Assembly: GCA_022563655.1 (NCBI GenBank)
Contig: JADFMW010000010.1
Span: 1 to 24,323, forward strand
Direction: 5' to 3'
DNA length: 24,323 bases
From: Pseudomonadota bacterium
GTDB lineage: Bacteria > Pseudomonadota > Alphaproteobacteria > JAAXGF01
Position numbers and translations under genes: made by a program
The notes under the pieces: generated by a model
The model's input: the letters and a program-made list of their open reading frames with translations, nothing else
Database searches by the model: none
Told to the model about the DNA's origin: nothing
Shown: positions 1-7,008 of the stretch, in pieces
Layout: the number at the start of each line of letters is the position of its first letter
Numbering within the stretch: position 1 is the first letter of the stretch

Positions 1-122
1 AAAGTGGCGCGCCCGATTCGGCGACACGGCGCCAACGGAGACGCACCCTCTCAGCCTCGCATCGGATGAACGGCACCGTTCTTCTCGTCGTCCACAGCCG
101 CCGCTCGGACCCCGGACAGGTG
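1..122 (+). repeat. Duplicated 5' end of the amidotransferase gene (copy 1)
   Basis: These bases are identical to 4530-4651, which cover 65 bases of leader and the first 19 codons of the intact glutamine amidotransferase-like gene at 4595. Identity stops at base 123, where the sequence switches to an unrelated gene fragment, so this copy is only a truncated start (ATG at 66). The left end of the repeat may lie outside the window. It could be a direct repeat left by a rearrangement of about 4.5 kb, or an assembly chimera. Confidence 0.9.
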
Positions 123-167
123 ACGTCGGCGACGAGGTCGAAGAGCTGCTCGGGCGACTACGAGATC
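123..167 (-). pseudogene. Sliver of a COQ10/RatA-like START-domain gene
   Basis: Read on the minus strand, this stretch encodes SPEQLFDLVADV. That is the near-invariant N-terminal motif of the COQ10/RatA (polyketide cyclase/ubiquinone-binding START) family, which normally reads YSPEQLFDLVADVE. The codon for the expected tyrosine is TAG here, and homology is lost on both sides, so only about a dozen codons survive. It abuts the truncated amidotransferase start exactly at 122/123. The motif match is from memory and the fragment is short. Confidence 0.55.
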
Positions 168-206
168 AGCCGAATTACGGCATACGTCGGCACAGCGGCG
201 ACGAAC

Positions 207-1121
207 CTATCGGGCGTCGGCCTCGGAACGCGGATGCCGCCGCGCGACGGTCATCTGGTAAAGCCCGCCGAAAAAGGTCTGCGTGCGCCAAGCGAAGTCG
301 CCGCCACGGCTGGCATAGCCGGCGATGCTCTTGTTCCACAGGCCTTTGGCGAAAGGTTCCAGGAGGTCGAAGACGATGCTCATCACACCCTTGAGCGGAT
401 GCGCCCAATGGGGTCTGTGGTAGTCGACGAATACGGCCTTGCCGCCGGGGGCGAGGCTGCCCAGCAGGGCGTCGAGGACCGCGTGCTTGTAGTCATCGGG
501 CAGCTCGTGAAGCAGAAAAAAGCAACTGACCGCGTCATACGGGCCGCCGCCGGGTGCCGCGGCATCGGCGAGCCGCACGGTGGCTTGGGGAAAGCCCTTG
601 AGCTTGCGCCGGCAGTTGGCCACCTGGAGGGGCACGACATCGATCACGTCGAGGCTGCCGCGGGGACCGATGTGCCGCGCCAAGGCCCGAGAGAAGTTGC
701 CGTAAACGCAGGCCGCCTGCAGGACCTTCTGCCCGGGTTCGATCTGCGTCAAGGCCGCGCGCCGCAAGCGCCGGTCGTTGCCCCAAAGAATTACCGAGAC
801 CACCTGCTGCCGGTCGAGAAGAGCCAGGTTGCGGGGGTCCAGATAGGCCCAGTGATAGGTCTCCTCCAGGTAATCGGGCACCCGCGGCAGAGCACGGAGC
901 CGCGCCGCCGGCGGGACGTCGAGCTCATTCGTGCCGACGATACCCGACGTGTCGGAACTGGTGGACCGACGCAGATCGACGAGCATCCCGTTAAGCGGCC
1001 TGTTTGTCGTCACGGCCGCCGGCGCCGGTGCGGCATCGGCCGCCATCGTGTTCACGGACATCTCGCTACTCGGCACGGCTCGATGTTCGTGCATGGAGAT
1101 GACAGCCTCTTCCGTGCTCAT
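207..1121 (-). CDS. rquA: RquA-like rhodoquinone biosynthesis protein
   Basis: The 304-aa protein resembles RquA, a diverged class I SAM-dependent methyltransferase-fold enzyme. RquA converts ubiquinone to rhodoquinone by replacing a ring methoxy group with an amino group; rhodoquinone carries electrons in anaerobic fumarate respiration. Supporting motifs are YLEETYHWAYLDP (residues 84-96), LDRQQVV (102-108), ILWGN (111-115) and the atypical SAM motif VLQAACVYGNFS (133-144), where ordinary methyltransferases have a D-x-G-x-G type loop. VIDVVPLQVANC (159-170) matches motif II. The first ~75 residues are a low-complexity Ala/Thr/Ser-rich extension, so an internal start is possible. The chosen ATG has GGAGGT five bases upstream. 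An FNR-type box lies about 50 bases upstream (1166-1179), fitting low-oxygen control. Nothing downstream appears to be co-transcribed. Confidence 0.82.
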   Translation of the reverse strand: MSTEEAVISMHEHRAVPSSEMSVNTMAADAAPAPAAVTTNRPLNGMLVDLRRSTSSDTSGIVGTNELDVPPAARLRALPRVPDYLEETYHWAYLDPRNLALLDRQQVVSVILWGNDRRLRRAALTQIEPGQKVLQAACVYGNFSRALARHIGPRGSLDVIDVVPLQVANCRRKLKGFPQATVRLADAAAPGGGPYDAVSCFFLLHELPDDYKHAVLDALLGSLAPGGKAVFVDYHRPHWAHPLKGVMSIVFDLLEPFAKGLWNKSIAGYASRGGDFAWRTQTFFGGLYQMTVARRHPRSEADAR

Positions 1122-1165
1122 GGCGACCTCCGCACAGGGTGTACCAAAAACGGCGCCGGAATTCC

Positions 1166-1179
1166 TTGATCCAGATCAG
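1166..1179 (-). promoter_or_regulatory. FNR/FixK-type box upstream of rquA
   Basis: TTGATCCAGATCAG matches the FNR/Anr/FixK consensus TTGAT-N4-ATCAA at nine of ten specified bases. Its centre is about 51 bases upstream of the annotated rquA start. If activation is class II (-41.5), the transcript would start about 10 bases before the ATG, inside the Shine-Dalgarno sequence. The true translation start may therefore be a downstream Met. Confidence 0.7.
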
Positions 1180-1322
1180 AAACTGAGACTCTTCGCGCCT
1201 CGCATGCCGAATCGGTGCCGCCGGTTCTCGCCCGAGCCACATGGGTCCTGCGGAGAGGTAAGTCAAGGTCAGGAAGTGGGTATAGGCATAGGCCGACGCC
1301 GCCTGCCCCTTCGGCAGGTGGA

Positions 1323-1802
1323 TTACTCGCGGTAGGTCTTGTATTCGAACGTCGCTCGGATCACATCCGTTGCATCCCGCCGCTGAATCTCTACTTCGAT
1401 AAAGTACGTCTCCATGGGAGATAAATCGAAGTAATTACAGTATGTCACCGCATCTGCGACAGACACTGGATGAAGATGTTTGCGCGGACCGACAAGACCG
1501 AGAGGAGATATCCTGGTTTTCACTTCGGCGTCGGTGATGCGCTCGCCGCTCGAGGCATCGAAAAGCGCGACGAGGACATGGTAGCTATTGCGCGCTCGCG
1601 GCGGCGGGCATTGCAAATTATGCTCGCCAAAGTGGTCCGCATCCAACCTCAACTTCTCCGCCGGGATGATTCCGAGGTGCACGCGCACGCCATCGACAGT
1701 AACGTACCGCTCCGGGTGGCCAGCCGATACCGCAGCCGGAAACCATCCGAAAACGACCACCCACAGGGCGCCGAGCAATCGGATCAAGCACTTTCGAGAC
1801 AT
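1323..1802 (-). CDS. Exported (periplasmic) protein of unknown function
   Basis: 159 aa. An N-terminal signal peptide is clear: MSRKCLIRLL, a hydrophobic core at residues 8-23, and a likely cleavage after AVSA near residue 27. The mature part is predicted beta-rich with recognisable stretches HLGIIPAEKLRLDADH, YHVLVALFDASSGERITDAEV and VTYCNYFDL. It resembles a group of small conserved periplasmic proteins seen beside metal-handling and respiratory genes, whose function I do not know. The ATG has GAGAGGT upstream at good spacing. The gene is separated from rquA by about 200 bases and has its own FNR-type palindrome 171 bases upstream. Two cysteines (in NLQCPPP and TYCNYF) could form a disulfide. 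Confidence 0.8.
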   Translation of the reverse strand: MSRKCLIRLLGALWVVVFGWFPAAVSAGHPERYVTVDGVRVHLGIIPAEKLRLDADHFGEHNLQCPPPRARNSYHVLVALFDASSGERITDAEVKTRISPLGLVGPRKHLHPVSVADAVTYCNYFDLSPMETYFIEVEIQRRDATDVIRATFEYKTYRE

Positions 1803-1972
1803 ATCCGACCTCTCTACGTTGTCACGGCAGAGAACAGGCAGATTGGAACGCCGCAGCCGGATGCCGCTTTAGAATTACTCGGTTCGCAGGGCCTTCCGGA
1901 TGGACCTCGTCGGCCTCCGATGACCACGCCGCAAACAAGGCACCAGTTAACGCCAGGGTCTGCCTGGGCGCA

Positions 1973-1986
1973 TTGATCTAGATCAA
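1973..1986. promoter_or_regulatory. Perfect FNR/FixK-type palindrome
   Basis: TTGATCTAGATCAA is a perfect match to TTGAT-N4-ATCAA and a perfect 14-base palindrome. The only supported start downstream on either strand is the periplasmic protein gene on the minus strand (start 1802). Class II activation would give a leader of roughly 135 bases. Confidence 0.75.
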
Positions 1987-2092
1987 GCGAATGGTCGTGA
2001 CGGATCGATGCGGAAGTCGACCGAGCCGAAGTTTCGCAGGCGGATCAACGGCTGGGTAAAAGCTCAGCCCGAATCCATGGGCGCAGCCGCCC

Positions 2093-2114
2093 GACGCGGG
2101 CGCGAGCCCGCGTC
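2093..2114. other. Hairpin with 8-bp GC stem
   Basis: GACGCGGG and CCCGCGTC pair around a 6-base loop. There is no T-run on either side, so it is not a convincing intrinsic terminator. It lies between the perfect FNR palindrome and the gene fragment ending at 2152. Confidence 0.5.
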
Positions 2115-2151
2115 GGTAACGGCAACAATCAAGCGGCAGCCGTCTGCGTTT

Positions 2152-2206
2152 TTACTTCGTCGGCAGCGTCTGCGCGTAGGACAGGATGTCCACCTGTTGT
2201 TGAACA
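2152..2206 (-). pseudogene. 3' end fragment of an unidentified gene
   Basis: On the minus strand this reads RDVQQQVDILSYAQTLPTK followed by TAA, which looks like a genuine protein C-terminus. Upstream in this reading direction (above about 2206) the frame runs antisense into the threonine ammonia-lyase gene and loses sense, so the rest of the gene is missing. I do not recognise the parent family. The junction at about 2207 joins it tail-to-body with the truncated lyase. Confidence 0.35.
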
Positions 2207-3358
2207 TCGCGCACGCTGTCCGAGATCACCGGCGCCGAGGTCGTGCTCAAGCTCGAGAACCTGCAGTACACCGCGTCGTTCAAGGACCGCGGCGCGCTGG
2301 TCAAGCTGAAGTCGCTGACGGCCGAGGAACGGGCGGCGGGGGTGGTCGCCATGTCGGCGGGCAACCACGCCCAGGCGGTGGCGTATCACGCCCAGCGTCT
2401 GGGCATCGCGGCGACCATCGTCATGCCCAGGGACACGCCGCAGGTGAAGGCGCAGAACACCCAGCGCTTCGGCGCCCGGGTGGTGCTCGAGGGCGAGATC
2501 ATCGACGAGGCCGCGGCGCGGGCGCGCGAGCTCGCCGCAACCGAGGGCCTGGTCTTGGTTCACCCTTACGACGATGCGAAGATCATCGCCGGACAAGGCA
2601 CCATCGGGCTCGAGATGCTCGCGGCCGACCCCGGCCTCGAGATCGTGGTCGCGCCGATCGGCGGCGGCGGGTTGATCGCCGGCATCGCCATCGCCGCCAA
2701 GGCGCTCAAGCCGGACATCGAGATCGTCGGCGTCGAGGCGGCGCTCTACCCCTCGATGCACCAGGCGATACACGGCCAGACAGCCGAGGGCGGCGGGCGG
2801 ACGATCGCCGAGGGCATCGCGGTCAAGACCGTCGGCAAGCTGACGCTGCCCATCATCGAGCGCCTCGTCGACGACGTGCTGCTGGTGAGCGAGGACGATC
2901 TCGAGCGCGGCGTGCAGCTCTTGCTCGAGATCGAGAAGACGGTGGCCGAGGGCGCCGGCGGCGCCGCGCTCGCCGCCCTGCTCGCGCACCGCGACCGCTT
3001 CGCCGGCCGCCGCGTCGGGCTGGTCGTCAGCGGCGGCAACATCGACATGCGGCTGTTGTCGTCGGTCATCCTGCGCGGCCTGGTGCGCGACGGGCGCATC
3101 GTGCGCCTGCGCATCGAGATCACCGATACGCCGGGGACGCTGGCGCGGGTCACGAAGATTATCGGCGACGCCGACGCCAACATCATCGAGGTCTATCACC
3201 AGCGCGCGTTCTCGGGCCTGCCCGCCAAGCATGCCGACCTCGACGTGGTGATCGAGACGCACGACGCCGAGCACGTGCGCGCCATCATGGCCGCACTCGC
3301 GGCCGCGGGCCTCGACACCACGCTGCTCGACAGCGACGCAACCGTCAGCCCGATGTAG
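2207..3358 (+). pseudogene. Threonine ammonia-lyase (dehydratase), 5'-truncated
   Basis: PLP-dependent threonine deaminase (threonine to 2-oxobutyrate) with a C-terminal ACT domain. Seen here: the PLP-lysine motif SFKDRGA, SAGNHAQ, the phosphate-binding loop GGGG, VSGGNIDM, and an ACT segment starting LRIEITDTPGTLARV. Family similarity begins at SRTLSEITGAEVVLKLEN, but a TGA at 2201-2203 and a junction to foreign sequence remove about the first 30-45 residues of a normal ~400-aa enzyme. The only possible start is a GTG at 2243 inside the conserved core, giving 371 aa. A perfect core with a lost N-terminus suggests a recent break. A residual active protein cannot be excluded. Confidence 0.8.
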
Positions 3359-3361
3359 GCG

Positions 3362-3402
3362 GCGGGCGCGCAGCGGGCCATAAAGCTGGCGCGCCCGCTT
3401 TT
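3362..3402 (+). terminator. Intrinsic terminator after the threonine lyase
   Basis: GCGGGCGCGC (3362-3371) pairs with GCGCGCCCGC (3389-3398) and is followed directly by TTTT. It begins three bases after the lyase stop codon and is well placed to end that transcript. Confidence 0.75.
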
Positions 3403-3639
3403 CGAAGGCGCCGCCACCCGCCTCACGGCCCCATCCGGCGGCGGCCTCGTATCTACCGTGATTTCCCGGATGACCCTTTCCCGGTTACCGGCAACGGCAG
3501 CACGAATGGCCGCCGGGGCGCCCCGGCGCGGGCCTCGTACCCGCGCCGGCAAGGGCGCCGGTGTTTAGCCGCTTGGCGCTTGCTCAATCAGCCGTTACTA
3601 TCCTCCAGCAGCTCTTGTACAACCGAGGGAGGCAAGGCC

Positions 3640-4128
3640 ATGTTCAGAAGGTTTGGATACGCTCTTGCGCCTCTCACCCTGGCCGCGCTTGTGGTAGTGG
3701 CGATTCCAGCGGCAATGTTGGGCGCCGATACTACCGCCCAGGCAGCAGAACAACAGGCCGTCTCTATAAAACTTACTATACCGGGTGGCGGCGCAATCGA
3801 AGTACCAACCAAGCTAAGCGGTAGGTGGAATAGCGATGTTGACTCTAGCTGGGGTGGGGGATTGTACATCCGAAACCTCTCCAAGGTAGCTGGTGAGGAT
3901 GCCAGCTTCGAGGGCGAGATAAAATTCGCCAACTCAAACTACTCCTGCTGGGGATATCACCCCTTCACAGGAGCCATCACCGCAAAAGCTCAGCTCAGAA
4001 TAACAACCGATCTCGGCAGCGAATGCGGCAAGGTGATTGTTAAACTTTCAAAAGACGGCAAAAAGTGGAGAGGAACCTACGAAGCAGAATTCCCTGACAA
4101 TGGAGATGTTACTCTCTCCCCGTCTTGA
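3640..4128 (+). CDS. Small secreted protein of unknown function
   Basis: 162 aa. The signal peptide runs to about residue 36: MFRRFGY, a long hydrophobic stretch at 8-28, and a TTAQAA-type cleavage site. The mature protein is predicted beta-rich, with aromatic and Gly-rich motifs LSGRWNSDVDSSWGGGLYI (59-77) and SCWGYHPFTG. Cys103 and Cys129 are the only mature cysteines and could pair. The C-terminal part (KVIVKLSKDGKKWRGTYEAEF) looks like a lipocalin- or avidin-type barrel edge, but I cannot assign a family. The ATG has GGGAGG about ten bases upstream. Base composition is clearly lower in GC than the neighbouring metabolic genes, suggesting transfer. About 280 bases without a gene precede it; apart from the terminator I see only GC-rich short inverted repeats there. 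Confidence 0.75.
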   Translation: MFRRFGYALAPLTLAALVVVAIPAAMLGADTTAQAAEQQAVSIKLTIPGGGAIEVPTKLSGRWNSDVDSSWGGGLYIRNLSKVAGEDASFEGEIKFANSNYSCWGYHPFTGAITAKAQLRITTDLGSECGKVIVKLSKDGKKWRGTYEAEFPDNGDVTLSPS

Positions 4129-4161
4129 GCTTTCCATTTCCGAGATTAACCCGTAAGCGTA

Positions 4162-4175
4162 CTGATCTGTATCAG
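4162..4175. promoter_or_regulatory. FNR-like palindrome CTGAT-N4-ATCAG
   Basis: CTGATCTGTATCAG has perfectly symmetric half-sites one base per side away from the FNR consensus. It lies 34 bases after the stop of the secreted-protein gene and 420 bases upstream of the amidotransferase start, with no gene start at the usual distance. It may be a weak or non-functional site. Confidence 0.35.
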
Positions 4176-4370
4176 GCAGATGGCCGTAACGGGTCCAGCT
4201 CAAGCCCGACTTAGCGACGTTTCGCAAACGAATTGGCTGCTACGCGAGAGGTGCGGCCGAGGCCATTCTCCGCGGCCGAGGCGATCACGGCGCGCATATC
4301 ATTATCATTTTGTTAACTATACTTTGCTAGCGAACGAGCCGTCGTGGGCCATATCGGCCGCGCCCGGCCA

Positions 4371-4442
4371 TACTCGGAGACCATGGCCGTACTCGGAGAC
4401 CATGGCCGTACTCGGAGACCATGGCCGTACTCGGAGACCATG
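4371..4442 (+). repeat. 19-bp tandem repeat, about four units
   Basis: The unit TACTCGGAGACCATGGCCG occurs at 4371, 4390 and 4409 without change, and a partial fourth unit at 4428 loses homology after ACCATG. It lies in the 466-base gene-free region 4129-4594, just upstream of the duplicated amidotransferase leader. That region also holds an AT-rich patch at 4295-4325 and otherwise nothing I can identify. Confidence 0.95.
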
Positions 4443-4529
4443 CCGGCGACGCCGGAGTCGCCGCTCACACGGCGAAACGGTGGTTCGTTCGCGTCGGCCG
4501 CCCGCTTGCCGTTGGCGCCGCGCCCCCCT

Positions 4530-4651
4530 AAAGTGGCGCGCCCGATTCGGCGACACGGCGCCAACGGAGACGCACCCTCTCAGCCTCGCATCGGATGAAC
4601 GGCACCGTTCTTCTCGTCGTCCACAGCCGCCGCTCGGACCCCGGACAGGTG
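4530..4651 (+). repeat. 122-bp direct repeat (copy 2, in place at the intact gene)
   Basis: Identical to window bases 1-122. This copy continues into the full amidotransferase reading frame, so it is the parental position. Confidence 0.9.
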
Positions 4652-5290
4652 GCGGCGGCGCTGCGGACGCAGGGCTGGGGCATCGACGTGCGCTGTCCCA
4701 GGGCCGGCGAATCGTTGCCCGAATCGATGGACGACCACGCCGGCGCCGTGATCTTCGGCGGGCCGATGAGCGCCAACGACGACTCGCTGCCGTTCATCCG
4801 CCAGGAGCTGGACTGGATCCCGACGGCGCTCGATTCCGGCAAGCCCTTGCTGGGCATCTGCCTCGGGGCGCAGCTGCTCGCCCGTTGCCTCGGCGCAGCC
4901 GTGACGGTCCATCCCGAGGGCCTGCACGAGGTCGGCTACTACCCGATCGCGCCGACGGCGGCGGGAGGTGATGTGTTCCCCGAGCCCTTGCATGTCTTTC
5001 ACTGGCACGGCGAGGGGATCGAGCTGCCGGCCGGCGCCGAGCTGCTCGCCACCGGCGACACGTTCGCAAACCAGGCGTTCCGCTATGGCGCGGCGGCCTA
5101 CGGCGTGCAGTTCCATCCCGAGATCCGGGAAGACATCCTCAAGTCGTGGATGAAGCGGGCGGCCGACAAGCTCGGCGCGCCCGGCGCGCGGCCGCCCGAG
5201 GATCACCTCGCCGGGCACGCGCGCCACGGGGCGGCGATGCACCGCTGGCTCGACGGCTTCATCGGCGCCTGGCTCGGAAACAGCGACTGA
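4595..5290 (+). CDS. Class I glutamine amidotransferase-like protein (GMP synthase-type domain)
   Basis: 231 aa, a stand-alone class I glutamine amidotransferase (GATase1) domain of the GMP synthase/YfeJ type. Such domains hydrolyse glutamine and pass ammonia to a partner; stand-alone members may act as gamma-glutamyl hydrolases. The catalytic triad is visible: Cys89 in GICLGAQLLA, His174 and Glu176 in YGVQFHPE. FGGPMSAND (54-62) and FHWHGEGIELP are typical of this subfamily. A C-terminal extension (about 195-231, RPPEDHLAGHARHG) follows the domain. No synthetase partner is adjacent, so the acceptor is unknown. No strong Shine-Dalgarno precedes the ATG. The gene converges on the DAHP synthase gene, with a hairpin-rich repeat element between them. 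Confidence 0.85.
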   Translation: MNGTVLLVVHSRRSDPGQVAAALRTQGWGIDVRCPRAGESLPESMDDHAGAVIFGGPMSANDDSLPFIRQELDWIPTALDSGKPLLGICLGAQLLARCLGAAVTVHPEGLHEVGYYPIAPTAAGGDVFPEPLHVFHWHGEGIELPAGAELLATGDTFANQAFRYGAAAYGVQFHPEIREDILKSWMKRAADKLGAPGARPPEDHLAGHARHGAAMHRWLDGFIGAWLGNSD

Positions 5291-5298
5291 TACGGACT

Positions 5299-5437
5299 TA
5301 GAGCATAATCCGATCGAATGGTTACGATTGGATTATGCCAGCCCGCGACCGCGGGCCGCCGCCCCTGCGGCGGGAGCCTGCGTGGCGCTTGAACGCAAGT
5401 CATCTTTACTGCGTAAAGATGACCGGATAATGCGCTA
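5299..5437. repeat. MITE-like element with imperfect terminal inverted repeats
   Basis: The 17-base ends (5299-5315 and 5421-5437) are inverted copies matching at 14 of 17 positions, built around GCATAATCC / GGATAATGC. Two internal hairpins are nested inside: 5303-5316 with 5325-5338 (14-base arms, one mismatch) and GTCATCTTTA / TAAAGATGAC at 5399-5423 around CTGCG. It fills the space between two convergent genes and may also act as a bidirectional terminator. No transposase is encoded. It recalls the short dispersed palindromes common in alphaproteobacterial genomes. Confidence 0.6.
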
Positions 5438-5455
5438 GCGCCGCCGCTTAGGTCC

Positions 5456-6835
5456 TCAGGACGCCGCGGCGAGGCGCGCCGTGCCGTCGCGCTCCTTCTT
5501 CAGCGCCTCGGCGATGATGAACGCCAACTCGAGCGCCTGCGAGGCGTTGAGCCGCGGGTCGCAGTGGGTGTGATAGCGGTCGGCGAGGGCGTGCTCGGTG
5601 ATCGCCTGGGCGCCGCCGGTGCACTCGGTCACGTCCTGCCCGGTCAGCTCGAAGTGGACGCCGCCGCCATAGCTGCCCTCGGCCAAGTGCACGGCGAAGA
5701 AGCTGCGAACCTCGGCGAGGATGCGGTCGAAGGCGCGGGTCTTATAGCCGGTCGACGACTTGACGGTATTGCCGTGCATCGGGTCGCACGCCCACACCAC
5801 CTTGCGGCCTTCGCGCGCAACCGCGCGCACCAGCGGCGGCAGCAGCGAGTCCACCTTGTCGGCGCCGAGGCGGCAGATCACCGTGATGCGCCCGGGCTCG
5901 TTGCGCGGGTCGAGCGTTTCGATCAGGCGCAACAGCTCGTCCACCTCGGTGGTGGGGCCGGCCTTGACGGCGACCGGATTGCCGACGCCGCGCAGGAACT
6001 CGACGTGGGCGCCGTCGACCTGCCGCGTGCGGTCGCCGATCCACAGCATGTGGGCCGAGCAGTCGTACCAGTCGCCGGTGGTCGAATCGACGCGGCTCAG
6101 CGCCTGCTCGTAGCCCAGGAGCAGCGCCTCGTGCGAGGTATAAAAATCGACCGAGCGCAGCTGCGGCATGGTTTCCGACGTCACGCCGCAGGCCTCCATG
6201 AAGTCGAGGGCGTCGCTGATGCGGTCGGCAAGCTCCTGGTAGCGCGCCCCCTGCGGGCTGCGGGCGACGAAGCCGTTGTTCCAGCGCTGCACCCGGTGCA
6301 GGTCGGCGAAGCCGCCCTGGGCGAAGGCGCGCAACAGGTTGAGCGTCGCCGCCGACTGGCCGTAGCCCTGGATCAGCCGCTCGGGATCGGGCCTGCGCGC
6401 CGCGGCCGTGAACTCCATCGCGTTGACCACGTCGCCGCGGTAGCTCGGCAGCTCGACGCCGTCCTGCACCTCGGTGCCGGACGAGCGCGGCTTGGCGAAC
6501 TGGCCCGCCATGCGGCCGACCTTCACCACCGGGCAGTTGGCGCCGTAGGTGAGCACCACCGCCATCTGCAACAGCACGCGAAAGGTGTCGCGGATGTTGT
6601 CGGCGTGAAACTCGGCGAAGCTCTCGGCGCAATCGCCGCCCTGAAGCAGGAACGCCCGCCCCTCGGCGACGTCGGCGAGCTGCGCCTTGAGCCGCCGCGC
6701 CTCGCCGGCGAACACCAAGGGCGGGAAAGACGCAAGCCGCGTCTCGACCGACTCGAGCGCCGCCGCATCGGGCCAGTCCGGCTGCTGCTTGATGGGAAAC
6801 TTGCGCCAGCTGTCAGGCGTCCACTTCGTCGCCAT
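5456..6835 (-). CDS. aroG: Class II 3-deoxy-7-phosphoheptulonate (DAHP) synthase
   Basis: 459 aa, the usual length for class II (plant/Mycobacterium-type) DAHP synthases. These condense phosphoenolpyruvate and erythrose 4-phosphate in the first step of the shikimate pathway. Diagnostic segments: WTPDSWRKFPIKQQPDWPD at the N-terminus, LLQGGDCAESF, RMAGQFAKPRS, PSYRGDVVN, DFYTSHEALLLGYE, WIGDRTRQVDGAHVEFLRG, VWACDPMHGNT and GVHFELTGQDVTEC. A longer frame reaches 6916, but the ATG at 6835 fits the family N-terminus and has GAGG upstream. The gene is downstream of gor on the same strand with a 173-base gap, so it probably has its own promoter. No fusion to chorismate mutase is present. Confidence 0.95.
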   Translation of the reverse strand: MATKWTPDSWRKFPIKQQPDWPDAAALESVETRLASFPPLVFAGEARRLKAQLADVAEGRAFLLQGGDCAESFAEFHADNIRDTFRVLLQMAVVLTYGANCPVVKVGRMAGQFAKPRSSGTEVQDGVELPSYRGDVVNAMEFTAAARRPDPERLIQGYGQSAATLNLLRAFAQGGFADLHRVQRWNNGFVARSPQGARYQELADRISDALDFMEACGVTSETMPQLRSVDFYTSHEALLLGYEQALSRVDSTTGDWYDCSAHMLWIGDRTRQVDGAHVEFLRGVGNPVAVKAGPTTEVDELLRLIETLDPRNEPGRITVICRLGADKVDSLLPPLVRAVAREGRKVVWACDPMHGNTVKSSTGYKTRAFDRILAEVRSFFAVHLAEGSYGGGVHFELTGQDVTECTGGAQAITEHALADRYHTHCDPRLNASQALELAFIIAEALKKERDGTARLAAAS

Positions 6836-7008
6836 GGCGAGCCTCAAAACTACGTCGCTCTCGACGGGTTGACCGGAAAGGCCAAGCGTATACGCCGAAA
6901 CGGACGCTGCTGCCAAGCTATTTCACTGGCTTTGCGGCGACTCGACGGCTTCGCGCGAGGGCGCCGTACCCGAGACTTCAGCTTTGTCGGGCGCGCCTCG
7001 CCGCGGGC

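Noticed and set aside
66..1169. Long plus-strand frame starting with the amidotransferase N-terminus
   Set aside because: After 19 true codons it runs antisense through rquA with no family features; it is a chimera of the repeat and the rquA shadow.
2008..4128. 706-codon plus-strand frame
   Set aside because: It is the wrong frame over the threonine lyase gene and only becomes real at 3640, where the secreted-protein gene starts with its own ribosome-binding site.
4290..4325. Possible Fur box (GATAAT GATATG on the minus strand) and TATACT -10 element
   Set aside because: Only two of three Fur hexamers match, no good -35 is present, and the nearest gene start is 270 bases away.
4371..4442. 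Tandem repeats as a CRISPR array
   Set aside because: Units are contiguous without spacers and no cas gene is present; the same holds for 17134-17187.
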